Assembly (NCBI RefSeq): GCF_015624485.1
Contig: NZ_CP061378.1
Coordinates: forward strand, 5,518,001 to 5,582,000
Reading direction: 5' to 3'
Length of the DNA: 64,000 bases
DNA from: Bradyrhizobium genosp. L
GTDB lineage: Bacteria; Pseudomonadota; Alphaproteobacteria; Rhizobiales; Xanthobacteraceae
How positions within the stretch are numbered: the stretch's first letter is position 1; every line of letters starts with the position of its first letter. Position numbers and translations under genes: made by a program. Below, piece after piece: positions 36,553 through 45,693 of the stretch. The notes under the pieces were generated by a model. It made no database searches, was not told where the DNA came from, and saw only the letters and a program-made list of their open reading frames with translations.

Positions 36553-38154
36553 ATGACCGAGCATCATCACGAAACGATCAACCTCGCGCTCAGCCGCCGC
36601 AAGCTGCTCGCCGCAGCGGGACTGGCCGGCGCGGCCGCCATGACGAGCTCCCTGGTCCAGGCTGCTGATAGTCCTGCCGTCACCGCCGAAAGCCGATCGT
36701 CCGATCCGCTGACGACGCCCCCGGTCGCCGGCCTGCACCTGCAATTCGGGGCGGATGCGTCATCGGAGATGGTGGTGTCCTGGCACACGCTGCAATCGGT
36801 GCAAAATCCGAAAGTCGTGCTTGGTCATCTCGATGGACGGCTCGAGCAGACGGTCGAGGCTGCGCCTTCGAGCTACACCGATGCGAAGTCCGGTCAGCGC
36901 GTCTACGCCTATCACGCCAGGCTGCGCGGGCTGCAGGCCGACACCGCCTATCTTTACGGCGCCATGCATGACGGCGCCGAGCCCGAGTTCGCGACGTTCC
37001 GCACCGCCCCGCGCGGCCGCGCGCCGTTGACGTTCACGAGCTTCGGCGATCAGGGCACGCCGACGCTGGGCAAGAAGCTGGTGCCGCCCGCCGGCGTGAC
37101 GCTGCCGAATGCTCCCTTCGTGAACGACAATCTCGGCTCGCCGGCCGCCGGCGACACCACGCTCGGCGTCGAGCGGCTGAAGCCGTTGTTTCATTTGTTC
37201 AACGGCGACCTCTGCTACGCCAATCTCGCCGAGGATCGGGTCCGCACCTGGTGGGATTTCTGGGAGAACAACACCCGCAGCGCCCGCAAGCGACCCTGGA
37301 TGCCGTCGCCCGGCAACCACGAGAACGAGCTCGGCAATGGGCCGATCGGCTATCAGGCCTATCAGACCTTCTTCGCGGTGCCGGAGGCCGCCGGCCAGAC
37401 CGACGTCACGCGTGGGCTCTGGTACGCCTTCACCGCCGGCTCGATGCGCGTCGTCAGCATCGCCAATGACGACGTCTGCTATCAGGACGGCGGCAATTCC
37501 TACGTCCGCGGCTATTCGCACGGCGCCCAGAAGGCGTGGCTGGAAAAGGAATTGGCCGCAGCGCGCGACGACCACGGCATCGACTGGCTCGTCGTGTGCA
37601 TGCACCAGGTCGCGATCTCGACCGCCGACATGTTCAATGGCGCGGACCTCGGTATCCGCGAGGAGTGGGTGCCGCTGTTCGACACATACGGCGTCGACCT
37701 CGTGGTGTGCGGTCATGAGCACCATTACGAGCGCTCGCACCCGATCCGTGGCCGTGAATCGAACGCGACGCTGACGCCGGTGCCGGCCGCGACCGCAACC
37801 AATGTGATCGACACGACCAAGGGAACGGTGCACATGGTGATCGGCGGCGGCGGCACATCGGCGCCGTCGAACCAGCTGTTCTTCAACCCACCGGCATGCC
37901 GGGTGATCACCGCCGTCGGCGACCCCGACCCGAAGACCGGCAAGCGTCCGCCGGTTTATGTCAAGGAGCTGGCGCCGTGGTCGGCGGTGCGCAATGCCGC
38001 GCATTCCTACGGCTTTGCCGCATTCACGCTGGACCCGGGCTCGACGCCTGGCGGGACCACCTCGATCAAGGTGGTTTATTACGACGTGGTGGGAGCGGAT
38101 GGTCAGATCGCGCCGTTCGAAAGCTTCACGCTGACCCGTCCTCGCCGCGATTAG
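36553..38154 (+). CDS. Tat-exported purple acid phosphatase-like metallophosphoesterase
   Basis: 533 residues. The N terminus has a twin-arginine motif (SRRKLLAAAGLAGAAAM). A fibronectin-III-like purple acid phosphatase N domain (HLQFGADASSEMVVSWHT) covers about 50-155. The phosphoesterase metal motifs follow in order: FTSFGDQG, FNGDLCYAN, PSPGNHENE, VVCMHQ and VVCGHEHHYERSHP. It probably frees phosphate in the periplasm. ATG at 36553 gives the complete Tat signal. Monocistronic; a hairpin follows the stop. Confidence 0.92.
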   Translation: MTEHHHETINLALSRRKLLAAAGLAGAAAMTSSLVQAADSPAVTAESRSSDPLTTPPVAGLHLQFGADASSEMVVSWHTLQSVQNPKVVLGHLDGRLEQTVEAAPSSYTDAKSGQRVYAYHARLRGLQADTAYLYGAMHDGAEPEFATFRTAPRGRAPLTFTSFGDQGTPTLGKKLVPPAGVTLPNAPFVNDNLGSPAAGDTTLGVERLKPLFHLFNGDLCYANLAEDRVRTWWDFWENNTRSARKRPWMPSPGNHENELGNGPIGYQAYQTFFAVPEAAGQTDVTRGLWYAFTAGSMRVVSIANDDVCYQDGGNSYVRGYSHGAQKAWLEKELAAARDDHGIDWLVVCMHQVAISTADMFNGADLGIREEWVPLFDTYGVDLVVCGHEHHYERSHPIRGRESNATLTPVPAATATNVIDTTKGTVHMVIGGGGTSAPSNQLFFNPPACRVITAVGDPDPKTGKRPPVYVKELAPWSAVRNAAHSYGFAAFTLDPGSTPGGTTSIKVVYYDVVGADGQIAPFESFTLTRPRRD

Positions 38155-38176
38155 AGCGCCTTGCAACGAAGTTCAC

Positions 38177-38201
38177 TCCGTTCCGATTCCGTCGGAACGG
38201 A
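38177..38201. terminator. Bidirectional hairpin between convergent genes
   Basis: TCCGTTCCGA, five-base loop, TCGGAACGGA (perfect 10-bp stem), with an outer AGCGCC/GGCGCT pairing about 38154-38210. It lies between the phosphoesterase stop and the stop of the convergent GH17-like gene, 7 bases from the latter. No long T run. Confidence 0.55.
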
Positions 38202-38207
38202 GGGGCG

Positions 38208-39890
38208 CTAGGCAATTGATGCACGCGCCCGCCACAGCGTCACCGCAAGCAGGATGAAGGCGGCGCAGGTCCACAACGACTGCCAGTTGGCTGGCCCTTC
38301 GTTGAGCCCGACATAGACCGCCGCGAAAACAAAAATCCCCGTGAACAGCGATTCCGCCATCGGGCGGCTGCCCTTTCTGGCAGGATTGAGCAGCGTTGCG
38401 GCCGCAAATGGCACTGCCGCGATGGTCAGCGACGCGAAGGGAAAATCGATGAAGCGCGGGTCGAACACCAGGCCGAGCGCGATCGCCGTGCCGATCACGA
38501 CGACGACCATCCAGACCACCCCATGCAGGCTCGCGAGGATCGACTCGGTCTGGATGCCCCGCGGACCCAACACGTCCAGAAAGCTCGGCGATGTCCGGCC
38601 CGCCATGATTGCATTGGCGCCAAAGAGCGGCGACACCGTTGCCGCCGCCAGCAGCGAGCCCCACAGCAGCCAGCCACCCGTGCCATAACTTTCGTAGACC
38701 ATTTTCTGCGCGGCCACGCCGAACAGGATACCTGCTGTCGTCGCCGACAGTCCGACCGCAAGCCACGCGACGAGCCCGCTCTGCCTGGGCTTGCGGCCCA
38801 AGGTCAGCCATGCCGCAGCGAAGACCAGGATCGCCAGCGCCATTCCGGCGTACATTTGCAGCCGCCAGCGCGGAAAATTGCTGATGGGAACGTCGGGCGG
38901 ATATTTCAGGGCGCGCTGCTCGGAATCGAACAGGCCCCAATAGCCGCCGATCGTGCCCTCGATCTCGCGCTTCCAGGATTCATCATAGGCTTCGAACAAA
39001 TTGACCCGGAAATGCTCGCGCCGGGCAAGGTCGAGCACCTCCGAGACCACGCGGGCCTGATTGACCGGCGACGCCAGCGACTTTTCGCGCATCCGCCCTT
39101 CGCTCGGCCAGCCGACTTCTCCGATGAAGATTTCCTTGCCCGGAAAAGCCGACGCGACCTGCCGGCGAATCTCGTCGGCATGCGCGGCCGCCTGCTCTGC
39201 CGGGATCGGGATGTTCTCCCAATAGGGCAGGATATGAACCGTGACGAAATCGACGGCGTCACCGAGCTCGCGATTGGCCAGCCAGAACTCCCAGACATCG
39301 GCATAGGTGACGGGCACGCTGACCTGCGCCTTGATCGCGCGGATCGTGGCGGCGAGGTCGGAGGCCGACATCTCCTTGCGCAGCAGAACCTCGTTGCCGA
39401 CCACCAGCGCGATGATCGTGTCAGGATATTGCCGGGCGAGCCGTATCGCCGTTGCGATCTGCGTTGCGTTCTTCGGCCGGTCGCGATCGAGGAAAATGCC
39501 CTGGATGACCTTCAGCCCCGCCTTGGCCGCAAGCTCGGGAATCTGATCGAGACCGAGATCGGTCGCATAGGTGCGGATACAGTTGGAGATCCTCGCAAGT
39601 TGCGCGAGATCTTCGGCGATCTGTTCGCGCGACACCTGCGTCGCCGGTGAGAGTGACGTCTGATTATCGCGGAAGGGTGCGTAGGAGATGCATTGAACCT
39701 TGTTGTCCGGATCAATGGGCGCGTGGGCCAGGCGGATGGGAATGCCCAGCCACCACCACACCGCGCCGATCGCGCCCAGGGAGATCAGAAGAAGCGTCAG
39801 TGGGGTGCGAAGGGACACCAATTCCGTCTTCCTTGCGGGACCGATCTGCCTGATGTCGTCAATATGCGAGGCGGACACGTTGGACCGCAT
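38208..39890 (-). CDS. GH17-like membrane protein, NdvC-type beta-glucan synthesis protein
   Basis: 560 residues: one N-terminal membrane segment (LTLLLISLGAIGAVWWWLGI), a glycoside hydrolase family 17-like catalytic domain (about 60-340), then about seven membrane segments. The GH17 acid/base and nucleophile regions appear as ALVVGNEVLLR and IFIGEVGWPSEGR. In Bradyrhizobium NdvC, a protein of this architecture, is needed for beta-1,6 linkages of cyclic beta-1,3-1,6-glucans in symbiosis and osmoadaptation. No ndvB is adjacent here, so this could be a paralogue; hence no symbol. Confidence 0.82.
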   Translation of the reverse strand: MRSNVSASHIDDIRQIGPARKTELVSLRTPLTLLLISLGAIGAVWWWLGIPIRLAHAPIDPDNKVQCISYAPFRDNQTSLSPATQVSREQIAEDLAQLARISNCIRTYATDLGLDQIPELAAKAGLKVIQGIFLDRDRPKNATQIATAIRLARQYPDTIIALVVGNEVLLRKEMSASDLAATIRAIKAQVSVPVTYADVWEFWLANRELGDAVDFVTVHILPYWENIPIPAEQAAAHADEIRRQVASAFPGKEIFIGEVGWPSEGRMREKSLASPVNQARVVSEVLDLARREHFRVNLFEAYDESWKREIEGTIGGYWGLFDSEQRALKYPPDVPISNFPRWRLQMYAGMALAILVFAAAWLTLGRKPRQSGLVAWLAVGLSATTAGILFGVAAQKMVYESYGTGGWLLWGSLLAAATVSPLFGANAIMAGRTSPSFLDVLGPRGIQTESILASLHGVVWMVVVVIGTAIALGLVFDPRFIDFPFASLTIAAVPFAAATLLNPARKGSRPMAESLFTGIFVFAAVYVGLNEGPANWQSLWTCAAFILLAVTLWRARASIA

Positions 39891-39978
39891 CCAAGCGAGC
39901 CTGCAACAGCGATCGCAAGGAAAGCAAGAGGATCAAGAAATTGTGCTTTTTCGTCGCGCATACCGCCGCCGGACCAGC

Positions 39979-40371
39979 TCAGCCCTGCTCGCCCTCCAGC
40001 GTCGGATGCTCCTTCAGCAGCTCGGCCTTGATCTCGCCGGCGTGGATGGCGCGGTACAGCGCCCGGGCGGTCTTGATGTTGTTGGCCTTCATGCAGAGGC
40101 CGACGATCTCGCGTACCGCCGCATCGCGCATCAATTGATCGGAGATCTTCATCGCGATCTCCATCGCGACCTTGGCGGCGCGCTCGTAGCGGTCGCGCTC
40201 GGCCTGCTGCTTCTTCGCTGGGCGGCCCGCCGGCTTGCCGAGCTTCTCGGCGCTGTCGGCTGCACCGCGGCAGATCGCGCGGATTTTGTGCGCGGCCTCG
40301 ATGTCGCCGAGCGGCTGCTCGACGGGATCGTCCCAGATATCCCTGGGCCTGGTCTTGCTGAACCACAACAT
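39979..40371 (-). CDS. Conserved hypothetical protein
   Basis: 130-residue soluble protein, unrecognised. It begins MLWFSKTRPRDIWDDPVEQP and is then largely helical, with a basic stretch (KLGKPAGRPAKKQQAERDRYERAAK) and an alternating hydrophobic/charged C-terminal half (VREIVGLCMKANNIKTARALYRAI). No membrane segment, cysteine motif or signal. ATG at 40371 is the first start giving compositionally normal sequence. Between an NdvC-like gene and a dispersed repeat; no operon partner. Confidence 0.65.
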   Translation of the reverse strand: MLWFSKTRPRDIWDDPVEQPLGDIEAAHKIRAICRGAADSAEKLGKPAGRPAKKQQAERDRYERAAKVAMEIAMKISDQLMRDAAVREIVGLCMKANNIKTARALYRAIHAGEIKAELLKEHPTLEGEQG

Positions 40372-40405
40372 CGCCACGTCCTGTGGCTGGAAGATCAGGT
40401 GATTA

Positions 40406-40453
40406 GAGCATGATCGGGAAGCGTGTGAAGCGATTATCGACGCGATCATGCTC
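40406..40453. repeat. Dispersed palindromic repeat (GAGCATGATC family), copy 1
   Basis: GAGCATGATC at 40406-40415 and GATCATGCTC ending at 40453 with a partly degenerate centre (GGGAAGCGTGTGAAGCGATTATCGACGC, read at 40416-40443). It shares GTGTGAAGCG and the ends with the copy at 55863. Intergenic, between two leftward genes. Confidence 0.75.
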
Positions 40454-40503
40454 AAATAAAGGACTGCAGCGTGACGGCGATTGCCGTGCCGTCACACCGA
40501 ACG

Positions 40504-41928
40504 TCATGCGGTCGGCACGATCTTTCCGGGATTGAAAATATTCTGCGGGTCGAGCGCCTGCTTCAGCGCCCGCATCGCGTCGAGCGCCTCGGGGCCGAGC
40601 TCGGCCTTGAGATATTTCTGCTTGCCCTGCCCGATGCCGTGCTCGCCGGTGCAGGTGCCGCCCATCGCCTGCGCGCGCTCGACCAGGCGATGCATGAACT
40701 CCTCGCCGCGCGCCATCTCGTCCGCATTGTCGACGTCGCAAACCAGCGAGCAGTGGAAGTTGCCGTCGCCGACATGGCCGACGATCGGCGACAGCAGGTT
40801 GAGGCGCTTGAGATCGTCCTCGGTCTCGGTGACGCAATCGGCGAGTCGCGAGATCGGCACGCAGACGTCGGTGGCGACCACGCCGACACCGGCGCCGGTC
40901 CGCAGCGCCTTCACCGACCAGTAGGCGTCGTGCCGGGCCTGCCACAGCTTGGTGCGGTCCTCCGGCTTGGTGGTCCAGGTGAAGTCGCCGCCACCGCATT
41001 CGGCGGCGATGTCGCGAAAATTCTTCGACTGCTCGGCGACCTCGACCTCGCTGCCGTGGAATTCGAGCAGCAGCAGCGGCGTCTCCGGCAGCGACAGTTT
41101 CGAATAGTTGTTGCACGCCTTGACCTGCGCTGCGTTGAGCAGTTCGATCCGCGCCACGGGAATGCCGGTCTGGATCGCCAGGATCGTGGCCTGGCAAGCG
41201 CCGCGCACGGTCTCGAACGAACATGCTGCCGCCGCGATGGTGTCGGGGATGCCGCGCAGGCGGATGGTGAGCTCGGAGATGATGCCGAGCGTGCCCTCGG
41301 CGCCGATGAACAGATGCGTGAGATCGTAGCCGGCCGACGACTTCTTCGCCCGCGTGCCGGTGGTGATGATCTCGCCATCGCCGCGCACGACTTTGAGCGC
41401 CAGCACATTCTCGCGCATGGTGCCGTAGCGCACCGCGTTGGTGCCGGAGGCGCGGGTCGAGGTCATGCCGCCGAGCGAGGCATCGGCGCCGGGATCGATC
41501 GGGAAGAACAGGCCCTGGTCGCGCAGGTGCTCGTTCAACGCCTTGCGGGTGACGCCGGGCTGGATCACGCAGTCGAGGTCCTCGGCATGGACCTCGAGCA
41601 CCTTGTTCATGTCGCGCAAATCGATGCAGACGCCGCCGGCCGGCGCGTTGACCTGGCCCTCCAGCGAGGTGCCGGTGCCGAAGGCGATGACCGGCACGCG
41701 ATGCGGCGCACAGATCCGCACCACGTCCTGGATATCGGCGGTTTCCAGCGCCATCACCACCGCATCCGGCGGCTGGTTCGGCAGCCAGGTCGTGGTATGG
41801 GCATGCTGTTCCCGCACTGCCTGTGACGTGATGAGCCGGTTGCCGAACCGCGCCGCCAGCGCTTCAACAGCGCTTTTCAGAGCCTGCGGCTCGGGTCGCG
41901 TCAGATTGCCCGAAATCGTTGTCGCCAC
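40504..41928 (-). CDS. FAD-binding 2-hydroxyacid oxidase/dehydrogenase (GlcD/D-lactate dehydrogenase type)
   Basis: 474 residues, vanillyl-alcohol-oxidase-fold flavoprotein. FAD-binding motif region VIAFGTGTSLEGQVNAPAGG with VQ-type continuation LDCVIQPGVTRKALNEHL and DPGADASLGGMTSTRASGTNAVRYGTM in the N half; the C-terminal FAD-oxidase domain ends GEHGIGQGKQKYLKAELG. It probably oxidises D-lactate, glycolate or D-2-hydroxyglutarate. The GTG at 41928 has GGGAGGAA seven bases upstream and is preferred to the ATG at 41964. No glcE/glcF partners nearby. Confidence 0.9.
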   Translation of the reverse strand: MATTISGNLTRPEPQALKSAVEALAARFGNRLITSQAVREQHAHTTTWLPNQPPDAVVMALETADIQDVVRICAPHRVPVIAFGTGTSLEGQVNAPAGGVCIDLRDMNKVLEVHAEDLDCVIQPGVTRKALNEHLRDQGLFFPIDPGADASLGGMTSTRASGTNAVRYGTMRENVLALKVVRGDGEIITTGTRAKKSSAGYDLTHLFIGAEGTLGIISELTIRLRGIPDTIAAAACSFETVRGACQATILAIQTGIPVARIELLNAAQVKACNNYSKLSLPETPLLLLEFHGSEVEVAEQSKNFRDIAAECGGGDFTWTTKPEDRTKLWQARHDAYWSVKALRTGAGVGVVATDVCVPISRLADCVTETEDDLKRLNLLSPIVGHVGDGNFHCSLVCDVDNADEMARGEEFMHRLVERAQAMGGTCTGEHGIGQGKQKYLKAELGPEALDAMRALKQALDPQNIFNPGKIVPTA

Positions 41929-42056
41929 GTCGAAATTCCTCCCGGATTTAGCCGACCGTGGCAAAGCTTGTATAAGGGGTCAAGTGCGCATGACTTGAAA
42001 AAGACGGCGAGCGTCTTTCACATCGTTCATGCCTGAAACCGGGATGGATCATAACC

Positions 42057-42560
42057 GTGCCTGCCGACCACGAGATGCCGCTGCCGCCGGCCCCGTTCAA
42101 ATCGTCGCTGATGCAGATCGAGCCGCAATGGATCGACTATAACGGCCATCTCAACATGGCCTATTACAATGTGATGTTCGATCGCGCCATCGACGAGATG
42201 TGGCTGCAGATCGGGATCGGGCCGGCCTACATGCGGGAACGGCACTGCTCGACCTTCACCGCCGAATGCCATGTGCGCTATTTGCGCGAGATCCATCTCG
42301 GCGATCCCGTGCAGGTCTCGGTCTATCTGCTCGGCGCCGACGAGAAGCGGCTGCATACATTCGAGGAGCTGCGCCACGCCACCGAGGGCTGGCTGTCGGC
42401 GACGTCGGAGAACCTGACGCTGCATATCGACATGGCAGCGCGCAAGGTAGCGCCGTTTCCATCGGACATCCGTGCCCGCGCAAATGCGATCGTGGACGGC
42501 TGCGCCGGTGTGGCGCGGCCCCAGGGCATCGGCCGCAACATCGCGATGCCCTCGAAGTAG
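42057..42560 (+). CDS. Hotdog-fold acyl-CoA thioesterase family protein
   Basis: 167-residue thioesterase of the 4-hydroxybenzoyl-CoA type. The family active-site segment is WIDYNGHLNMAYYNVMFDRAID (residues about 24-45), with Asp/Asn and His in DYNGHLN. The central helix and following strands (CHVRYLREIHLGDPVQVSVYLLGADEKRLHTFEEL) fit the hotdog fold. Substrate is unknown; acyl-carnitine and betainyl-CoA thioesterases in rhizobia look similar. Start could be the GTG at 42057 or the ATG at 42075; the second is closer to the usual N terminus. Confidence 0.85.
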   Translation: MPADHEMPLPPAPFKSSLMQIEPQWIDYNGHLNMAYYNVMFDRAIDEMWLQIGIGPAYMRERHCSTFTAECHVRYLREIHLGDPVQVSVYLLGADEKRLHTFEELRHATEGWLSATSENLTLHIDMAARKVAPFPSDIRARANAIVDGCAGVARPQGIGRNIAMPSK

Positions 42561-42576
42561 CTTCTCATTGGCCGCA

Positions 42577-42750
42577 CTACACCCGTGTGCGACCGCGCGC
42601 CAATCCGACCACCGCCGACACCAGGAACAGGATGATGGCGATGAAGAAGATCGCCTTGGCGATTTCGATCGAGGCGCCGGCGATGCCGCCGAAGCCCAAA
42701 ATGCCCGCGATCAGGGCGATGACCAGAAACGTGACGACCCAGCTCAACAT
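42577..42750 (-). CDS. DUF1328 small membrane protein
   Basis: 57-residue protein with two membrane segments ([22 protein letters not shown] and [19 protein letters not shown], each given to 22 residues or less), the hallmark of DUF1328/YtjA proteins, which are commonly stress-induced. The ATG at 42750 follows GGTTGGATC with AGAGG further upstream, and the upstream in-frame extension is unlike the family. Convergent with the thioesterase gene (16 bases apart). Confidence 0.85.
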   Translation of the reverse strand: MLSWVVTFLVIALIAGILGFGGIAGASIEIAKAIFFIAIILFLVSAVVGLARGRTRV

Positions 42751-43032
42751 GATCCAACCTCTGCTTCGTTTCCTCGGCGCGCCCGGTAACGCCGGCGCGT
42801 GATCTGAGGAAACAATCCGGTGAGGGAACGCAGGTTCCTGATCGTGAAACCGCGAAATTTTCGCCGATTTCCGGAACCAGGCGGGTTCTGGGCTGCTGCC
42901 GAAACGTTCCAGGCGGTCCCCTATAAAACCTGTCAAAACCGCCGGTCAGGCCCTATATGGCCTTCAATCCCTGCTAAGAAGGCTCCCCTTCACCGTCCCG
43001 CGGTGCCATCGTGGGGCCGAGACGATTCGCGC

Positions 43033-45630
43033 ATGACCGAAGCCAATAAGCTGCCGCATCACGGCGTTCCCGAGCACCAGCCGCTGGCTGGCGGCATCGC
43101 CGCGCGCGCGCGGGCGGCGGCGGGCGGTCCGAACTATCTCAACGGCCTCAATCCGGAGCAGCGCGACGCGGTCGAGACGCTGGACGGCCCGGTGCTGGTG
43201 CTGGCCGGCGCCGGCACCGGCAAGACGCGGGTCTTGACCACGCGCATCGCGCACATCCTGAGCCAGGGCCGTGCCCGGCCGCAGGAAATCCTGTCGGTGA
43301 CCTTCACCAACAAGGCGGCGCGCGAGATGAAGCTGCGGCTCGGCCAGATGCTGGGCCAGGCCGTGGAGGGCATGCCGTGGCTCGGCACCTTCCACTCGAT
43401 CGGCGGCCGCATCCTGCGCGTTCATGCCGAGCTGGTGCAGCTCAAGTCCAATTTCACGGTGCTCGACGTCGACGACCAGGTGCGGCTGCTCAAGCAATTG
43501 CTGCAGGCCGAGAACATCGATGACAAGCGCTGGCCGGCGCGGATGCTGGCCGGCCTGATCGACAGCTGGAAGAACCGCGGCCTGCTGCCCTCCCAGGTGC
43601 CGGCGGCGGAGGCGGCCTCGTTCGGCAACGGCAAGGGCGGCAAGATCTACGCGACCTATCAGGAGCGGCTGAAGATCCTGAACGCCGCCGATTTCGGCGA
43701 TCTGCTCTTGGAGAACATCCGGCTGTTCCGCGAGCACCCGGACGTGCTGCGCGGTTACCAGAACCGCTTCAAGTTCATCCTGGTCGACGAATATCAGGAC
43801 ACCAACGTTGCGCAGTATCTGTGGCTGCGGCTGCTGTCGCAGGCGCCGACGCGGCCGGGGCGTGCGCTGTCCGATGTCATTCCGGGAGCGATCAACACAC
43901 CCGTCATTCCAGGGCGTGCCGAAGGCGCGAACCCGGAATCCAGAGGTGATGAAGACTCAGCTCGAGGTTCCGGGTCTGCGCCTGCGGCGCATCCCGGAAC
44001 GACGGAGAGTGCGCCTCCCCTCAAGAACATCTGCTGCGTCGGCGACGACGACCAGTCGATCTATGGCTGGCGCGGCGCCGAGGTCGACAACATCCTGCGC
44101 TTCGAGCATGATTTTCCCGGCGCCAAGGTGATCCGCCTCGAGCGCAACTACCGCTCCACTGGCCACATCCTCGCCGCAGCTTCGCATCTGATCGCGCACA
44201 ACGAAGGCCGGCTCGGCAAGACGCTGCGCACCGAGGATGTCGACGGCGAGAAGGTCACCGTCACAGGCTCCTGGGACTCGGAGGAAGAAGCCCGCGCCAT
44301 CGGCGAGGAGCTCGAGGAGCTGCAGCGCGCCGGCGAGAACCTCAACGACGTCGCCATTCTGGTCCGCGCCTCGTTCCAGATGCGCGAGTTCGAGGATCGT
44401 TTCGTCACGCTCGGCCTGCCCTATCGCGTGATCGGCGGTCCCAGATTCTACGAGCGCGCCGAGATCCGCGACGCACTTGCCTATTTGCGCACCATCAATT
44501 CGCCGGCCGACGACCTCGCCTTCGAGCGCATCGTCAACGTGCCGAAGCGCGGCCTCGGCGATGCCACCGTGCAGATGCTGCACGACCACGCCCGCAAGCG
44601 CCGCATTCCGCTGTTCGAGGCGGCACGCGCCGTGGTCGAGACCGACGAGCTGAAGCCGAAGGCGCGCGGCTCCTTGCGCGATCTCGTGATGCAGTTCGAC
44701 CGCTGGCGGGCGCAATCCGAGGTGACCTCGCATACCGAGCTCGCCGAAATCGTGCTCGACGAGAGCGGCTACACCGAGATGTGGCAGAAGGACCGCTCGG
44801 CGGACGCCGCCGGCCGGCTCGACAACCTGAAAGAACTGGTCCGCTCGATGGAGGAGTTCGAGAACCTGCAAGGGTTTCTCGAGCACATCTCGCTGGTGAT
44901 GGACCGCGACGGCGAAGCCGGCGAGGAAGCGGTGTCGCTGATGACGCTGCACTCGGCCAAGGGCCTCGAATTCGACAACGTGTTCCTGCCGGGCTGGGAG
45001 GAAGGCCTGTTCCCGAGCCAGCGCACGCTGGATGAGCAGGGGCGCGCCGGGCTCGAAGAGGAGCGCCGCCTCGCCCATGTCGGGCTCACCCGGGCGCGCC
45101 GCCGCGCAAAAATCTATTTCGCCACCAACCGCCGTATCCACGGCACCTGGTCGACCACGATCCCGTCGCGCTTCCTCGACGAACTGCCGGCGCACAATGT
45201 CGAGATCACCGAATCCAAGGGCGGCTCCGGCTGGGGCGGCTCAGGCGGCTACGGCGCCTCGCGCTTCGACAACCTCGAATCATTCGGCTCCAGCTACACG
45301 ACCCCGGGCTGGCAGCGCGCCCAGGCCAACCGCACCCGCGGCGGCGGAGGAAGCCGCGGCGGCTTCGAGGAGCGGCAATCGTCGTTTTCGGGGTCGCGCA
45401 GCGGTACCTCCTCCGGCGGCGGCTCCAGCCGGCGCGGGCCTGTCGTGATCGAGGGCGAGCTGGTGGCGAAGTCCACCGGCACGGTGTCGGAATTTTCGCT
45501 GGACGATCGGGTGTTTCACCAGAAATTCGGCTACGGCCATGTGGTGAAGGTCGACGGCAACAAGCTCACCATCGCCTTCGAAAAGGCCGGCGAGAAGAAG
45601 GTCGTCGACAGCTTCGTGGAGCGGGCATGA
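43033..45630 (+). CDS. uvrD: UvrD/PcrA-type ATP-dependent DNA helicase with repeat-derived insert
   Basis: Superfamily 1A 3'-5' helicase, 865 residues. Walker A GAGTGKT at 59-65, motif II DEYQDT at 252-257, motif III DDDQSIYGWRGA from 338, motif IV RLERNYRS, motifs V/VI LMTLHSAKGLEFDNVF and VGLTRARRRA. Between motifs II and III there are 80 residues where E. coli UvrD has about 21; the extra part is Pro/Gly/Ala-rich and encoded by a dispersed palindrome. The C-terminal region has a Gly/Ser-rich linker and ends with a Tudor-like RNA-polymerase-binding type domain (FHQKFGYGHVVKVDGNKLTI). Start ATG at 43033 chosen by context. Confidence 0.94.
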   Translation: MTEANKLPHHGVPEHQPLAGGIAARARAAAGGPNYLNGLNPEQRDAVETLDGPVLVLAGAGTGKTRVLTTRIAHILSQGRARPQEILSVTFTNKAAREMKLRLGQMLGQAVEGMPWLGTFHSIGGRILRVHAELVQLKSNFTVLDVDDQVRLLKQLLQAENIDDKRWPARMLAGLIDSWKNRGLLPSQVPAAEAASFGNGKGGKIYATYQERLKILNAADFGDLLLENIRLFREHPDVLRGYQNRFKFILVDEYQDTNVAQYLWLRLLSQAPTRPGRALSDVIPGAINTPVIPGRAEGANPESRGDEDSARGSGSAPAAHPGTTESAPPLKNICCVGDDDQSIYGWRGAEVDNILRFEHDFPGAKVIRLERNYRSTGHILAAASHLIAHNEGRLGKTLRTEDVDGEKVTVTGSWDSEEEARAIGEELEELQRAGENLNDVAILVRASFQMREFEDRFVTLGLPYRVIGGPRFYERAEIRDALAYLRTINSPADDLAFERIVNVPKRGLGDATVQMLHDHARKRRIPLFEAARAVVETDELKPKARGSLRDLVMQFDRWRAQSEVTSHTELAEIVLDESGYTEMWQKDRSADAAGRLDNLKELVRSMEEFENLQGFLEHISLVMDRDGEAGEEAVSLMTLHSAKGLEFDNVFLPGWEEGLFPSQRTLDEQGRAGLEEERRLAHVGLTRARRRAKIYFATNRRIHGTWSTTIPSRFLDELPAHNVEITESKGGSGWGGSGGYGASRFDNLESFGSSYTTPGWQRAQANRTRGGGGSRGGFEERQSSFSGSRSGTSSGGGSSRRGPVVIEGELVAKSTGTVSEFSLDDRVFHQKFGYGHVVKVDGNKLTIAFEKAGEKKVVDSFVERA
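43877..44003 (+). repeat. Dispersed palindromic repeat inside the helicase coding sequence
   Basis: Inverted repeat lying in frame within the helicase gene, encoding about residues 282-324. Left arm GTCATTCCAGGGCGTGCC (from 43913), then GCGCGAACCCGGAATC; right arm GGTTCCGGGTCTGCG and GCATCCCGGAACGAC (to 44003). A second GTCATTCCGGGAGC at 43877 suggests a partial second unit. The intergenic element at 49147-49237 shares GTCATTCC, GCGCGAACCCGGAATC and the reverse-arm CCCGGAA-GAC. Confidence 0.8.
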
Positions 45631-45693
45631 CGAAAGTCACTCCGCTGTTGGTAGCCCTTGACCCCGGTTGAATTCACGGGTTGAGATGGCCCC

